Of a stretch of DNA of 64,000 nt, positions 40,155 through 53,400 are shown in pieces. A program made the position numbers and the translations under genes. Under the pieces are notes generated by a model. It did not search any database, had not been told where the DNA came from, and saw only the letters and a program-made list of their open reading frames with translations. Source of the stretch: Ephydatia muelleri (taxonomy: Eukaryota; Porifera; Demospongiae; Spongillida; Spongillidae); assembly GCA_013339895.1 (NCBI GenBank), contig JABACO010000022.1, positions 62,001 through 126,000 of the forward strand. Reading direction: 5' to 3'. Each line of letters begins with the position of its first letter. The first letter of the stretch is position 1.

Positions 40155-42024
40155 GACGGGTCGGGCAGGAGGCGGCTGATTTCGACCTTCCGTTGCAAGC
40201 TCCGAAACTTTAAGATAAGGTAATCGATTGAAAAGCCTCACGTACGTGCAGTTGATGCATACCCTGATTTTCATCCATTGAATTCCGTACAAAAAGCGAT
40301 AGGTGCGTTTAAAGTATTATGCAGTACTACCTCCAAATAACGCGCGTGCTATTTTATATATTCTACCATCACGTGCTTTTTGTAGTAGTCCTCGTGTCCG
40401 GACCTTTACGATGATTCGTTCTCCGGGAATAAGTCGATCCCTCTGTCTCTGGTCCCGCATGTGCATATTGGTAAAGACTGTACCCTAGATAATCTACGGA
40501 CTAATACTGGGAAACAGCCATTGAAAGTGCAGAGATAATATTATAATATTATAAATTATCTCTTGAAGTAGTAGTGAGTATTTGGGGATGACTCTGTATG
40601 TACACAGGCGATGGTGTTAGGATGACGAGTAATGGTAGTACAGCACAGACCAGTACCGAAATCTTTTCGCAGCATATTCCAGTGGATATGCACCAAGCAG
40701 ATCAGACACTGTAGGTGGTCCAGAATGGCTGGATTATTAGTGCTGGCCAGTGGAACATCACGACTGGGTGAGCGATGTTGTGGTACAATCCCTTTAATGC
40801 AGGCAGTTATGCTTTTCATTGTTGTTGGGGATACCTCTTGGATGTGCTTGTGTGTATGTTTGACACCTACAGATCTGGGTGACTCATCGTCCACTTTCCA
40901 TGCACATACATGTACATGTGAGCTTTTATCAGACCCTCCCATTGCTAGATGTTTGTGGAGCTGTAAATCTCCGTTTGCACAAATAGCAAAACAATAGGGG
41001 GTGGATCTCGGGTAGATCATTGGTAATGTCACACTATAGACGTTCAGAAAATTCTGTACACTTATGTGATGGCCTCTTTCTCCTCAAAACCTTCTTTTTT
41101 TTTTACAGTATTATTATTGTAATGATTGTACACATTAAATAACTTACAACACTAAAACATAAACAATGCTCAAACAAAACATATCCTCATCTGGAATATT
41201 ACCTCGTTGGATGCCAACTGACAGACTCTGAAGCAGGTAGGAGAAGTGTTTGCTTCACTCGTCGGAACCGGTCCGGGCTAATATTATAACAAGTAACTAA
41301 AAATGTCATTCTCTATGAGGAAAGTTGGTGTTATATAGGATTTGAAGGCGATAGTGGTGTAAAAAGCAAGGAAACAGGGTCTACGAATGTATAAACCGCA
41401 ACAATTGTCAATTCCGGGCATTTCTCCATATGAGGAGTACATATTTAGGCCGCTTTTAGGCAATATAGGAATTATCCACCTTCAGTCCAATTCCGTCTTC
41501 AAATTCCACCCGCCAAGCCACCCACAATTCTTTAATCTTGGCGAACGGACACCTTTAGCGCCACACTAATAAATAGTTGCAAGAGGCAAAGGCATGCATG
41601 CGTACAAATTAAGAAAAGGCACAGATAATTGCCTTGTGACATCATCAGCGTGTTACAACTGGAGTCTCAGTGTAGTAGTCTGCCCGACTTTGTCCAGTCG
41701 CTGTCATACCTTGGTATGTTTCCGAATGTACGGAATATTGTAGTACAAAGCGCTCTTTTTAAAACGTCATCCGGGATCCCGTGGACAATTAAATCACACT
41801 CATGACCTCATGTTAGCAAGCGTTATTGTAATCGTTTAGCCCCAATTCATATTTTAGACTATAGAAATATTCGCTCATTGCAAACCAGTGAACTCAAAGA
41901 CCACTACAAATCATAACGTAAACGGTATTATTATCCAATCATACACTTGTATGTACATGTACACCTACCTATTCTTGCAATGTCTATATACTCTCTGTTA
42001 ATGCAATGTACACAGTTCTGTTAA
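40155..42024 (-). other. Region with unassigned minus-strand open frames
   Basis: This is the 5' side of LSD1. Protein-like minus-strand stretches occur at 40332-40482 (after a CAG acceptor; contains RDRLIPGERIIVKVRTRGLL), 40556-41032 (158 aa open frame, or alternative frame with FCYLCKRRF), and about 41210-41275 (VKQTLLLPASESVSWHP then GAG|GTAATA). I cannot join them in consistent phase or name a family; they may be exons of one gene or a decayed element. No further feature was seen to 42024. Confidence 0.3.
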
Positions 42025-45000
42025 TTAATCAAGCAAAGGCTCTCGAAGATAAATGTTCGTGTCCTCCACTGATGCGGCCAAAGCGTAGTTTGACAATTCT
42101 TGTCCTTGAAGTGGAGTGTTTCTCTTTCTGTCACTTTCCTTTCTCAATATCTTGTGAATATGATGGATGACGATGGCTACGAAGCCCACAAACGAGCAGC
42201 TTAAGCCGACAAGTAAAACGGCGTAAAGCCATAGGCTACTGACGTAACTAGCATCAAAAAGGTGTGCCGTGGAAAGAATTACTAGGTTCAGATGAAAGAA
42301 CATTTCGAGAAGAAGATATTGCCAACGCTTGTAGACAGAAAATCCAACCAAAAATAGCGAATACAGAAATGTGAAAATAATAATACTCAACAATCGTGTA
42401 GCAATGCTGAACTGAGTGATGAACAATACATAAAGGGGAAGCCGAACCACAAGAAGAACCCCGGGCCAGAAACGATATCGGTCTTTATAAGGAGCTGCAT
42501 GACTGTCAAAGAATGGTTTTAACCTGTGCACCCACCAAAGGATCCTCCAATCAGATTTACGTTGCAACCAAGGCATAAATAGCAGCGTGCAAGTGTATGG
42601 AATGATTATCAGGGTTGCGACAAGTAATCCAAACACAAACAGTGTCGTATGCTTTGGTCCAAGAAACTCAATATTCCCATCATAGGCCCACACTGATGGA
42701 ACGGCAGTGGCATTTTGAGTGTCAATGCTGACAGATGAGAATATTGTGATGATTGTACGCAAGAGCTTAGAATAGGACAGAAGAATGATGGTTGAAAGGA
42801 CTGGAACTGCATTAAATCGACATAGATTAGAAATTCTCGATGAATACCTGCCAGCAAAAATTATTACTCCAACAAGGAGGTACAGGTAAATTGGAAATAC
42901 AAACTGGAGCCATGTTTTAGCATAGTTGTCCATTCCATTGTAGAAGCAGGTCTCAACACCTAAGTCCAAATTTAGCCAAGCTATAAAGGCAAGAAAGAAT
43001 TCTGTGCCTGCATTATCAAAATTTGGAGGATAGAATATCTCATCATTGATCTTGAGTATGTTAGCATAAAAAATAAGCCCACTCAATGTCCCAGTAGAAA
43101 CAGTCACATTCAGTAGAAAGATCAGTCCCACTAGAACCACACCCAATAGTGCAAATGGCACAAGTAGCATGAGGTAGTAGTTGGAACAACTCTTGCATTG
43201 AAGTGATCCAAGCATTGTACTTAGCCCTTCCTTGCATTGGCCACAGAGCACTTTTTGTCGATTATTAATGCACTGGCCATCGAGATTGAATATAGAAACA
43301 TTTGGATCAGCACTGCAATAGTCAGGGAAACATTGAGGTGCAATACCAAAGTAGCCTTGCGACGTATATCCAATCCAAGAGTTCACCTTCTTCTGAACTG
43401 TCTGATCAGTTATGTTACATGCATATTTGTTGCGTATAAGTAATTGCTCGCAAACACAAGTGGATGAGACTTTATCCAGAATAAAGCCAGCTGGGCAAGG
43501 TGGGACAGTTATTGAAAGTTGGATATTGTACAGGTTAGACTGCCCATTGCCAAATGAGGCTTGAGTGGTTAAGTACAGTATTCCGTCAACGGGTTTGAAT
43601 GGTACTCTGTATAGATTGCATGTAGCAGATGATCGGATCACAGAAATGAATTCAATGGTTTGAATCTTTGAATAAATCAATACAATTCCCGGTGCTGTTC
43701 CGTTTGCTTGCCCAAATGTTATGAGTGGTAAAAATATCATTTCTCCCGGATATACAGTTACATTAATAATATTTGAGCTGCATGGTGCCTGACTCAGGGA
43801 TGCAAAGACTTTGTCCAGTGGCAATGAGTAATCTTCTCTTCCATAATCACAAGGACATATGTACCGTGGTTCTGATGAAATAAGTGATGAAGAATTGTCA
43901 TGGAAACCGATTTTCAGTATTTGGCGAAATTGAGTTGGGGGCTTACAGCTACCAATATCTCCTCCATACAGCATGCTACCAGCCTCTCCAGCTCTGTTAC
44001 GCTCAAAGTACACATATATATCTCTTGTATAACCCTGTAGTGTTAGAAAGCAGTTTATGTCATCATCAACCAGCAGGGCAGAACCAGACACTACATGAAT
44101 GGCACCTCCTGCAAGGAGTGCAGTGTTCTGAATGAAAGAAATATTTGTGGGTGATATCAGGTGCAGAAGTGAATTCCCATCCAAAAACAAAGCTCCACCA
44201 TTAACAGCTGTGTTGTTCATGAATTTTACATTGGATGATGCCCCAAAAACAGCCATTGAACTGTACAAAGCAAGAGCTCCACCATTTCCATTATTGAAGC
44301 AATTCAAAAATGTTACACTGTTGTTTAGATAAACCACAGAATTTAACATGTGCACCCTCGAAGAGTTAAAAATGCAGTCTACTAAATAAGTATTTATCTT
44401 CAATAGATAACCAGAAATATATGTGTTTGACGTTTCGAAGTCACACTCAGTAATATAAATAATTAGCTGTGTAGCATAGAAATCACTAAACATCAAACTG
44501 GAATTTTGAAATACAGAGTTGTCTATTGAGATGAATAATTTTGACCAGTAATTAGCATTGACAGTGAGGTCTGTCTGTTTTAAGTTGCAAATATTAAAAT
44601 AAACATATGTTTGTGTAAAAGCTGTTAACAGATTGACATCTGAATTGTCAAAAACACAGTTGATGAAATAGATGCTGTAACCAATGTTTACAAATGCTAT
44701 AATATCAATCGGTTTGTTATTGGAATATACATTACACCTGAAACTGGAGTCAATGACAAAGTTAGACACACTTGTGTTAGCCAGAGACGTACTCAATATA
44801 GGGCCTTCCTCGCGCATCAAGACACCACTTTCTAGTCCTACTGCAAAAGAGCTCAGCATGTTTGCAATTGTAAAGTTTGTTGTGACGGGATTGAGATAAA
44901 GCAACAAGTTAGCTCCACGCATTGCCTGATTCCTGTACAATGTAGTCTGACTAATGATAATGCTTATGTTATATGTCTTTTGCACTGAATAAATTGATAG

Positions 45001-45891
45001 CCCAGTTCCACTGCTACTCCTAACTGTACGGTTTGTGAATGTTCCATCAATGCCTAAACTAAAAAGACAAGATGACAATGATAACTGGTTTGGCATTGGT
45101 AGTGTAATGGACGATTGGTCGTTGTACTGGAAATACACATTTCCACCACTAACACTGGAATAATCCAGCTCTCCCATGTTGAAGTATGCAGAAACGTTTG
45201 GATACACATTGCCATCACACTCAATGTCATTGAGATATTGTTTGTTAAGCAAAGTTTTCAAAATCTGGTTGTTGCCCACAAAAGCTGACCTTGAGATTTG
45301 CGATTGTCCTAGCACATTCTTCCCAACCAGCCCATATCCTGTGCTGTTTCTGATAACGATGCCTTCCATGGTGAGGCCATGGACATCAAGCAGATGCACA
45401 CTGGCATTGTATGAGGTTGCTGCAGAATAGGTACCACAGTTGAGCACTGTAAGGTTTGAAATTGTTAGGTTTGTAATATTAGTAAATAGAAATCCTGATT
45501 GGTTGCTGCACAATATTGTGGCTGATGACTCAAAATAAGATATGCTGTCATCCTCACCATAAGAGTCAAATCCATATGCTTCAACCATCTGTGCTATTGT
45601 GTATTTTACTGCCTTAGATTCATCAGAACCTAACAGTTGGATGTTCTCCAAATTTTGGAAGAAGATGAGACCATTCATGTCAAGATTGTGCACCCCAGGT
45701 AAAAATATCAATGTTGTGTTTGACACAGAAAAGTTGGACTCGTGAGCATAGAAATTTAAATTATTACAGGGGAATTCTCCACAAGAAATTGATGCTGAAT
45801 CAGGAGTGACATAGTAGGTGTTAACATACTGAGCAGTGCTGAGAGACAAGCACAATGCCAATTGGACAAACCAGATTAAGAATTCTCGCAT
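42025..45891 (-). CDS. Large beta-helix, multi-TM cell-surface protein
   Basis: A single exon of 1288 aa starting with a clear signal peptide (MREFLIWFVQLALCLSLSTA). Residues ~20-650 are rich in Asn, Ser, Val and Ile with repeated NxT/NxS sequons and short periodic strands (for example FMNNTAVNGGALFLDGNSLL), as in right-handed parallel beta-helix (pectate-lyase-like) ectodomains. A Cys-rich region follows (CPAGFILD near 797, LCGQCKEGLSTML near 880), then about eight hydrophobic helices at ~900-1246 and a ~40-residue cytoplasmic tail ending YLREPLLD. I recall similar architecture in expanded families of uncharacterised sponge proteins; no ligand is known. A receptor or adhesion role is inference. 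It looks intact. The name 'polymorphic outer membrane protein' sometimes given to such helices would be misleading. Confidence 0.82.
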   Translation of the reverse strand: MREFLIWFVQLALCLSLSTAQYVNTYYVTPDSASISCGEFPCNNLNFYAHESNFSVSNTTLIFLPGVHNLDMNGLIFFQNLENIQLLGSDESKAVKYTIAQMVEAYGFDSYGEDDSISYFESSATILCSNQSGFLFTNITNLTISNLTVLNCGTYSAATSYNASVHLLDVHGLTMEGIVIRNSTGYGLVGKNVLGQSQISRSAFVGNNQILKTLLNKQYLNDIECDGNVYPNVSAYFNMGELDYSSVSGGNVYFQYNDQSSITLPMPNQLSLSSCLFSLGIDGTFTNRTVRSSSGTGLSIYSVQKTYNISIIISQTTLYRNQAMRGANLLLYLNPVTTNFTIANMLSSFAVGLESGVLMREEGPILSTSLANTSVSNFVIDSSFRCNVYSNNKPIDIIAFVNIGYSIYFINCVFDNSDVNLLTAFTQTYVYFNICNLKQTDLTVNANYWSKLFISIDNSVFQNSSLMFSDFYATQLIIYITECDFETSNTYISGYLLKINTYLVDCIFNSSRVHMLNSVVYLNNSVTFLNCFNNGNGGALALYSSMAVFGASSNVKFMNNTAVNGGALFLDGNSLLHLISPTNISFIQNTALLAGGAIHVVSGSALLVDDDINCFLTLQGYTRDIYVYFERNRAGEAGSMLYGGDIGSCKPPTQFRQILKIGFHDNSSSLISSEPRYICPCDYGREDYSLPLDKVFASLSQAPCSSNIINVTVYPGEMIFLPLITFGQANGTAPGIVLIYSKIQTIEFISVIRSSATCNLYRVPFKPVDGILYLTTQASFGNGQSNLYNIQLSITVPPCPAGFILDKVSSTCVCEQLLIRNKYACNITDQTVQKKVNSWIGYTSQGYFGIAPQCFPDYCSADPNVSIFNLDGQCINNRQKVLCGQCKEGLSTMLGSLQCKSCSNYYLMLLVPFALLGVVLVGLIFLLNVTVSTGTLSGLIFYANILKINDEIFYPPNFDNAGTEFFLAFIAWLNLDLGVETCFYNGMDNYAKTWLQFVFPIYLYLLVGVIIFAGRYSSRISNLCRFNAVPVLSTIILLSYSKLLRTIITIFSSVSIDTQNATAVPSVWAYDGNIEFLGPKHTTLFVFGLLVATLIIIPYTCTLLFMPWLQRKSDWRILWWVHRLKPFFDSHAAPYKDRYRFWPGVLLVVRLPLYVLFITQFSIATRLLSIIIFTFLYSLFLVGFSVYKRWQYLLLEMFFHLNLVILSTAHLFDASYVSSLWLYAVLLVGLSCSFVGFVAIVIHHIHKILRKESDRKRNTPLQGQELSNYALAASVEDTNIYLREPLLD

Positions 45892-47468
45892 TTTCAGTAT
45901 GCTGCATCAAATGAAATATACATGCATCTTATGATACTGTCAGATACCACTTATTTTTGTTTTTATGACCACAAGGATGTACACCGGTATGATACTGCAA
46001 TTTGTACACATTGGGTAATTTAGTATTTATACACACATAAGTTCAAAACGAAAATTTCACCTCCGAGCATCAAACGTACAGAAAATAGTTTTGAATCTGT
46101 AATTTGTTATCCACGATTTACTCAGACTCACATGCTCGGAGTTCGAGTCGCCTATTATAGATTTACAAAGAATCGGTTGTGAGTAAAACTAATATTTGGG
46201 ATCAAAGGGATGATTTCAAATTATTTGATATTCTAGAAGTCTGAAAGGTGCTTCTTACATACTGAGAATCGGAGTATCTGTCATGAAGTTGTAAGGCTCT
46301 GAATTTTAATTAGCCATTCATTTCAACGCAAGTACTGGGCGCTGGGTGGAAACGATCCAAGTTATTTGTGCTATTAAGTCCAAGTTTGCTCGCACCATTA
46401 GCTACATGTAACAGCTAGGCAGCTTCAGTACAGTTATTAGTATTTATACACACGCAGCTGCATACAAGCACAGCGCATACAGTATAGCTTAGAGTTTACC
46501 TGCAGACTAGCGGTTTTACCTTCGTCGTAACGCCCAGGATATCTACGACAGAAGAATGTGCTTTGACAGCAACAATGCTCCCACGGACATGTCACGAGTG
46601 CTATGCTAACATAGGCGTAGGAACCGGGGGGGGCAGAGGGGGCCTTGGTCCCCCCAGTCTTGGGCATTATGTGTATAAAGTATGCTGAATTTATATTAGA
46701 CACACCCTTTGCCCCCCCCCCCCCCCCCCCCCCCCCAATCCTGTTTCCGTTCCTACGCTTCTGGCTAACTTAACTCCCACACGCCGGTACCGGTATGGTC
46801 CGATCCGAGTCAGACAATAATGCTCAATAACCACATTCATATTCGTATTTAATTTGTGAGCCGTTAACCCATTTCTCACGTGATGAAATTGCTCAGGGGA
46901 AATGGATGGGAAGGTTCTGCCTTCTCTTTCCCATCTATTAACACGTAAGCCGGTACAGTGGTGCGGAATAGTACGAATCAAGCGGTATTTTTGTAATGTA
47001 GATGGACGTCCGTTTTGTTTGAGGAGTGTGGTTCTTGGAAGTTCTCACCAATGCAAAATTTGCAGCTCAATTTCTGACAGCTGCAATTCGCTGGATGCAC
47101 AGCTGGAAGGATGCCTGCCACAAAATGTACCGCAAACAACGTCACAGAACGTGGAGTACGTTAAAACCTGTAAACTGAATTCATTCTGTTATGGACGCCT
47201 GGCTCTTAGACCTGCAGGCTCTGCTTCTACGGCCGACGACCCCGAAATAACACTTCAAACGACGCATCTTACGTGTCAGTCACACGCTTGTAGCTGTAGT
47301 TGGCCTTAGCTGTTGCGTGTTGTGTGTTTTGTTGATTATTTTCATCACTGTTATTGCAGCTGCACGGTTTGTAGCATCAACACCACTCAAGAAAGTATGC
47401 TAGCAGCGTGCTCCTTGTGACGTGCGCTGTAGAGTTATGTGTTTACCTTACTATTGCCTCACCTACAG
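45892..47468. other. Intergenic between the beta-helix gene and BRCA2
   Basis: A head-to-head interval. An open frame at 46902-47309 (+) begins MDGKVLPSLSHLL and could hold a BRCA2 first exon (a donor-like AACAC|GTAAGC follows at about 46946), but no PALB2-binding-type motif is visible. The BRCA2 5' end is therefore unresolved. Confidence 0.4.
46615..46758. mobile_element. Short MITE, GCGTAGGAAC termini
   Basis: GCGTAGGAACCGGGGGGGGC at the left and GTTTCCGTTCCTACGC at the right form inverted ends. The interior contains a run of about 25 C (46712-46736). Confidence 0.6.
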
Positions 47469-50400
47469 TTGTCCACCACTAACAACTTGGCTCTTGAGTT
47501 GGACACAGGGAGTGCTTATTCGTGGTCAATATCCATGGCAACACCGTCTGACCTCAAGCCCAGTACTGGTCTGAACATGCTCCCTGTTGCTGCCTCCTCC
47601 CCTTTCCCTACCTCTGCCTCCTCCCCTCCCCCTACCAGCGGGAGTGACCACAGCAGGGTCTGTGAAGGGTCTGTGTCATCCAACAGTTATCAGAAGATGG
47701 CAGAGGCTCGAGTCAGTCGAAGGGAGAGGACAAGAAGGATCTACCAGTTGGAGCAATCCAAAGTAATCTTAAGCGTGTCCAGTTTGTTTCTGTCTACATT
47801 CAACCATTTTGATTGGAATAAATAGATTTGGTATTTATTTCATAAAGGACAATGAATTGTGATGTCATTTTCTTTAATCACAGCATATTATAGACCTGTA
47901 TGTATAACATATAGTTAAAATAACTTATGCTCCAGTACATTTCGTAAAAAGTCATTGATGAAATTTTTCATAGCAGGGAATTTAAATGTATTTTGAGTAG
48001 TCACATGTTTCATACATTTGTGGTCTCGACTGGTTCTGATCATATGGGGTCTTGATCATATGTGGTCTTGATTGGTACTGATCATATGTGGTCTTGATTG
48101 GTACTGATCATATGTGGTCTTGATTGGTACTGATCATATGTGGTCTTGATTGGTACTGATCATATGTGGTCTTGATTGGTTCTGATCATATGTGGTCTTG
48201 ATTGGTTCTGATAATATGTGGTCTTGATTGGTTCTGATCATATGTGGTCTTGATTGGTTCTTCATATGTGGTCTTTATTGGTTCTGATCATATGTGATCT
48301 AGATTGGTTCTGATCATTAGTGATCTTGATTGGTACTGATCAGTGGTTGTCTTGATTGGTTCTGATCATATATGGTCTTGATTGGTACTGATGGTACTGA
48401 TCATATGTGGTCTTGATCATTTGTGGTTTTGATTGGTACTGATCATATGTGGTCTTGATTGATACTGATCAGTGGTTGTCTTGATTGGTACTGATCATAT
48501 GTGGTCTTGATTGGTACTGATCATATATAGTCTTGATTGGTTCTGATCATATGTGGTCTTGATTGGTACTGGTCATATGTGGTCTTGATTGGTACTGATC
48601 ATATGTGGTCTTGATTGGTAGTGGTCAGTGGTTGTCTTGATTGGTTCTGATCATTTGTGGTCTTGATTGGTACTGATCATATGTGGTCTTGATTGGTACT
48701 GATCAGTGTTGTCTTGATTGGTTCTGATCATATATGGTCTTGATTGGTACTGATCATATGTGGTCTTGATTGGTTCTGATCATATGGGGTCTTGATTGGT
48801 TCTGATCATATATGGTCTTGATTGGTACTGATCTTGATTGGTACTGATCATATGTGATCTTGATTGGTACTGATCATATGTGGTCTTGATTGGTACTGAT
48901 CTTGATTGGTACTGATCATATGTGATCTTGATTGGTTCTGATCATATATGGTCTTGATTGGTACTGATGGTACTGATCATATGTGGTCTTGATCATTTGT
49001 GGTCTTGATTGGTACTGATCATATGTGGTCTTGATTGGTACTGATCATATGTGGTCTTGATTGGTACTGATCATATGTGGTCTTGATTGGTTCTGATCAT
49101 ATGTGGTCTTGATTGGTTCTGATCATACATGTATGTGCCAGCGTACAAAGTACATGTGTCTATGAGCGCATATAAAAATAGAATGCAAGTAGCGCCTACA
49201 TAAATTTATAGCAAAAGATTATAAATTCATACCTTTCATTGCAACACAGCGTTTTGACCACGTAATGATAATGATTTTGTTTGATGCACATGACAGCATG
49301 TGATCCTAGCATGCAACTCCAGTTCTTGCACTGCTGATGTTCTATGTCCATGTGTCAAATCTACATGTTAAAGAGTAAACTTTTTATAATCTCGTCTCCA
49401 CCCTTCCTCCAGCTTGCTTCCGAAGTTCTCTTCCCTGCCACCCCAATGCATGGAGGCCATCACAAGCCACACAATATCTCACGTCGCCGTCTCTTCAGTG
49501 CCATCACTGTCGTCCCCATACCACCACCACCTTCACCTGGTGCACCATCTGTTGTGGGCAGTGATCCAGTGCTCCCTCCTGCCCACTCCTCTCCCACCCT
49601 TAGCGATGATGTCATGTTGGATGCGAGTGCCTCACTGTTGAGTTCTCATGGGGAGTCTGACACAGTGCTCGTAGGGGAGCAAGAGAGTGGGACAGTGCAT
49701 GTTGCTGGAATTGAGAGCACCAATTCTGCTGAAAGGACCAGAGAGGCAGATCTTGGTCAAATCTTGTGTTCCAAAGTACCACGCCTGATTGAGCAGCACA
49801 GACGTGAGAAATGGTTGTCATCTGTTGAGCCAGGGGTAATGAAAATGAAAGGTGGCCTAGGGACAGCTACGACCCAAGGCACTTTCATTCCTGAGCATAC
49901 AGCACAGCTGGTGTGTGGAGATGTACGAAGGGAGCCTGTCTCCACTGCACTGCCATCTGTGTTGGTCAAGATGGACTCACCTTTCGTCATAGAACCCAAT
50001 GCTGTGAGTGTGTTATCACCATGCGTACTGTGTGATAGCATGGTGGATGCAAACCACAGTCAGGAACTCTTTGAGAGTTTGGAGTGCGATCTATCTTCCA
50101 TCAGAAAAGATGGTTACCTTCCTCCCAGTGAGAACAGTCTAGACCCTCCTTCCATTAGAAAGGAACCGGACCATCCAGGCTTCACTGTGAATGGCCCAGA
50201 CCTTCTCCTGAGTGGAAATGAGACAGACCCTCCCCTCGGAGAGAATGGGGAAGCCCCTGCTCTCACCTGGAATGACCAGCAGCCTTTGTGTGTTATGACT
50301 GGTCACTTTCCTGCATCAGTACTAGAAGGAAGTTTAGAAGGCAATGATACGACACTTGTGTTGTCAGATCACACCACCCAAACTGTAAATGGCTCCACAC

Positions 50401-53400
50401 TAGACACAGCAGTTGAAGGTAGCGGCAGGTGTGCACCCCACGACCCTACAAAGCTGCCAGTCAGCCTGGCTACAATGGTGTCGCCACAATTGCCCAGCAC
50501 AGCTGCACCAACCTCCCCAGAGGGCCTTGGCCTCCCAAACCTCCCTTTCATTAGCACAGCCCACACTGTGGAGCCAGTGCACGACACCCACAAGAGAGGA
50601 GATGGTGGTGTTGCCATGGAGCCAGTTGCCCCTTCTGTTCTGTGTACTGTGTCATCCTCTTTGCAAGAGGAGGGGCGTAGCTTCTCTCATGCACAGGGGG
50701 TGGGGCTGAAGAGTGCTGTCGATAAGCATCTCGTCCCATGTGATCAGTTGGTGGGATCATGTGACTTGCACTTGCAGGGGGGAGGAACCAGAATGCATGA
50801 TTCTGAACAGGCAACAGCTGTTGGCCTGGTCACACCCACCAAAGAAATTAGCAACGATCACGGAGCTGCTGTTTCCCGAGTGTACAAGACTTTGACTGAT
50901 GAGCAATCGTGCGCCTTGTGGGACAACTGTTCCAAACCTAGCAACCTGATCCATGTAAGGCCTGGAGTCCCTGACGGGCCAAGAAATCATGATATGCTTG
51001 GAGATTGCAACATGCTTACGTCTGCTGGTACTTGTAAGCCTAGGGTGGACAGTGGGAGTTTCTTGGATGCTGAGGCAGCAAGGAAGACAAGTGATCAGAC
51101 GGTGGACAACAGAGAGGGACTGCATTTGTCTGCAATTCAACCCGTTGTGTTGCCTCCCACAGTGCACGACAGAGAAAGCACGCCACCTCCTATTGATGCT
51201 GGGGGTCAGAAGCTACTCCTTTCACTCCAGCGAGTTAAGTATGGGGGTCAGAAGAGCACCTTTGTGTATCCAACCCTTGCACCCAAAACGAAGAGGGCAG
51301 TTTCCCCGTCTGTCTGCAACTCTACTGGTGCAAGGAAAGGGGTATCACCAGCTGCACCTAAAGCACCTGCAAAGAGAAAGTGCAAAGGTCGCAGAACAAT
51401 TTTACCCGAGGAGATCCAGCCACTCCCACCTCCTCTTCAAGCCCCTCCCTTGTCTGTTACACGTGCTCAAGTCCATGTCATTCCCATTCCAAATGTAACA
51501 GCTCCATCTGTGGTTGTATCGTACAGCGATGGTGCACCTATGGGCACCTTAAGAAATGTTTCTAATGTAATTGTAGCACACAACCCACATGGAATGTTGT
51601 CGCATCAACCACCACTTCTGGCTGATGCGTCATCACCACAGGTAACCAAGACTGTGGGTCACCCAGTAGCATCAGACGCCCAAGACCACACCATTGGTGG
51701 ACTGCAGACATCAGATGGCCAAGACCACACCATTGGAGGACTGCAGACATCAGATGGCCAAGACCACGCCATTGGAGGACTGCAGACATCAGATGGCCAA
51801 GACCACACCATTGGAGGACTGCAGACATCAGATGGCCAAGACCACACCATTGGAGGATTGCAGACATCAGATGGCCAAGATCACACCATTGGAGGATTGC
51901 AGACATCAGATGGCCAAGACCACACCATTGGAGGACTGCAGACATCAGATGGCCAAGACCACACCATTGGAGGACTGCAGACATCAGATGGCCAAGACCA
52001 CACCATTGGAGGATTGCAGACATCAGATGGCCAAGATCACACCATTGGAGGATTGCAGACATCAGATGGCCAAGACCACACCATTGGAGGATTGCAGACA
52101 TCAGATGGCCAAGACCTCACCATTGGAGGACTGCAGACATCAGATGGCCAAGACCACACCATTGGAGGATTGCAGACATCAGATGGCCAAGACCACACCA
52201 TTGGAGGATTGCAGACATCAGATGGCCAAGACCACACCATTGGAGGATTGCAGACATCAGATGGCCAAGATCACACCATTGGAGGACTGCAGACATCAGA
52301 TGGCCAAGATCACACCATTGGAGGACTGCAGACATCAGATGGCCAAGTGCATAACGATCTTACTTCATTGCAAGAGAGCATGTGTACCAACAAACTCTCT
52401 CCACCAGCTGATGTGTGTTCTGATATGTCCTTTGCAGGTTCTGGCCTACAGACTTGCCCTCCAGCAAGGAAGCGGAGAAGATTTCCTGGGATGAGGCGAG
52501 GACAGAAGCGTCTTCACATCTCCCTCCCAGTCCAAAACCTATGTGCCTCCCTCCCCACCACAAACCTCACTGACATTCCCATCCCTATCACAGATGCTTG
52601 CAACCTAGCAGCGAAGGATGTACACACACAGCATGTAGGTATAGACAGTGAGGAATCTTGTTCCCTGCTGGACGAAGATTTCTCACCAAAGTTTGGTGCC
52701 CCTTGCCGACAGGTGTGTACACCTCAGGAACATGAGAGTGGTGCTTCCATTGGATCTAATGTTCGGTCGTTAAAGAAGAAGCGGAGGATTGAAGGAACTG
52801 GCAAACCTTGCACTGGTTTTCGTACCGCATCTGGTCGCACTATCTCCGTCACAACTCTGGCTCTGAGCCGTGCCAGGGAACTGATTGGTGACGATATGGA
52901 GGTCAATGTGACCGCCAGTGGAGATCCACTGTGCTCTATGGAGAGTAGCCCAGCCCCCTTCAGTGAAAACCATCCTCTTGAAGGGAGCCCCACCCACTCC
53001 AGTCATCTCCCTGTCAATGATCAATCCGCTCCTATAGTGAGGAGCACCAATTACCAGGTAGCTCTGAAGTCAGCAGCCCTGTTGTCTAAGCACACTTCTG
53101 GACCTAGCTGTGTCATTGTGGAATCCACCGACAGGCATGTACCACTTCTAAGTGAATCCTACAGTGATAAGGAGGCTTGGGGTCTGAACGCCCACACCAG
53201 TGTGCAGCAGCAGAATGAAACATTTTCCATCCCTTCCACTCGCGAAGGTCATCTCTGTGTTAAAGACACCTCATCTGTGGATGCCCTAGGTGTCACCATT
53301 CCTGACACCTCATCTGTGGGTGCCCTAGGTGTCACCATTCCTGACACCTCATCTGTGGGTGCCCTAGGTGTCACCATTCCTGACACCTCATCTGTGGGTG

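Noticed and set aside
51562-52335. Antisense and alternate-frame open frames over the BRCA2 39-bp repeat
   Set aside because: Shadows of the in-frame repeat on the sense strand.
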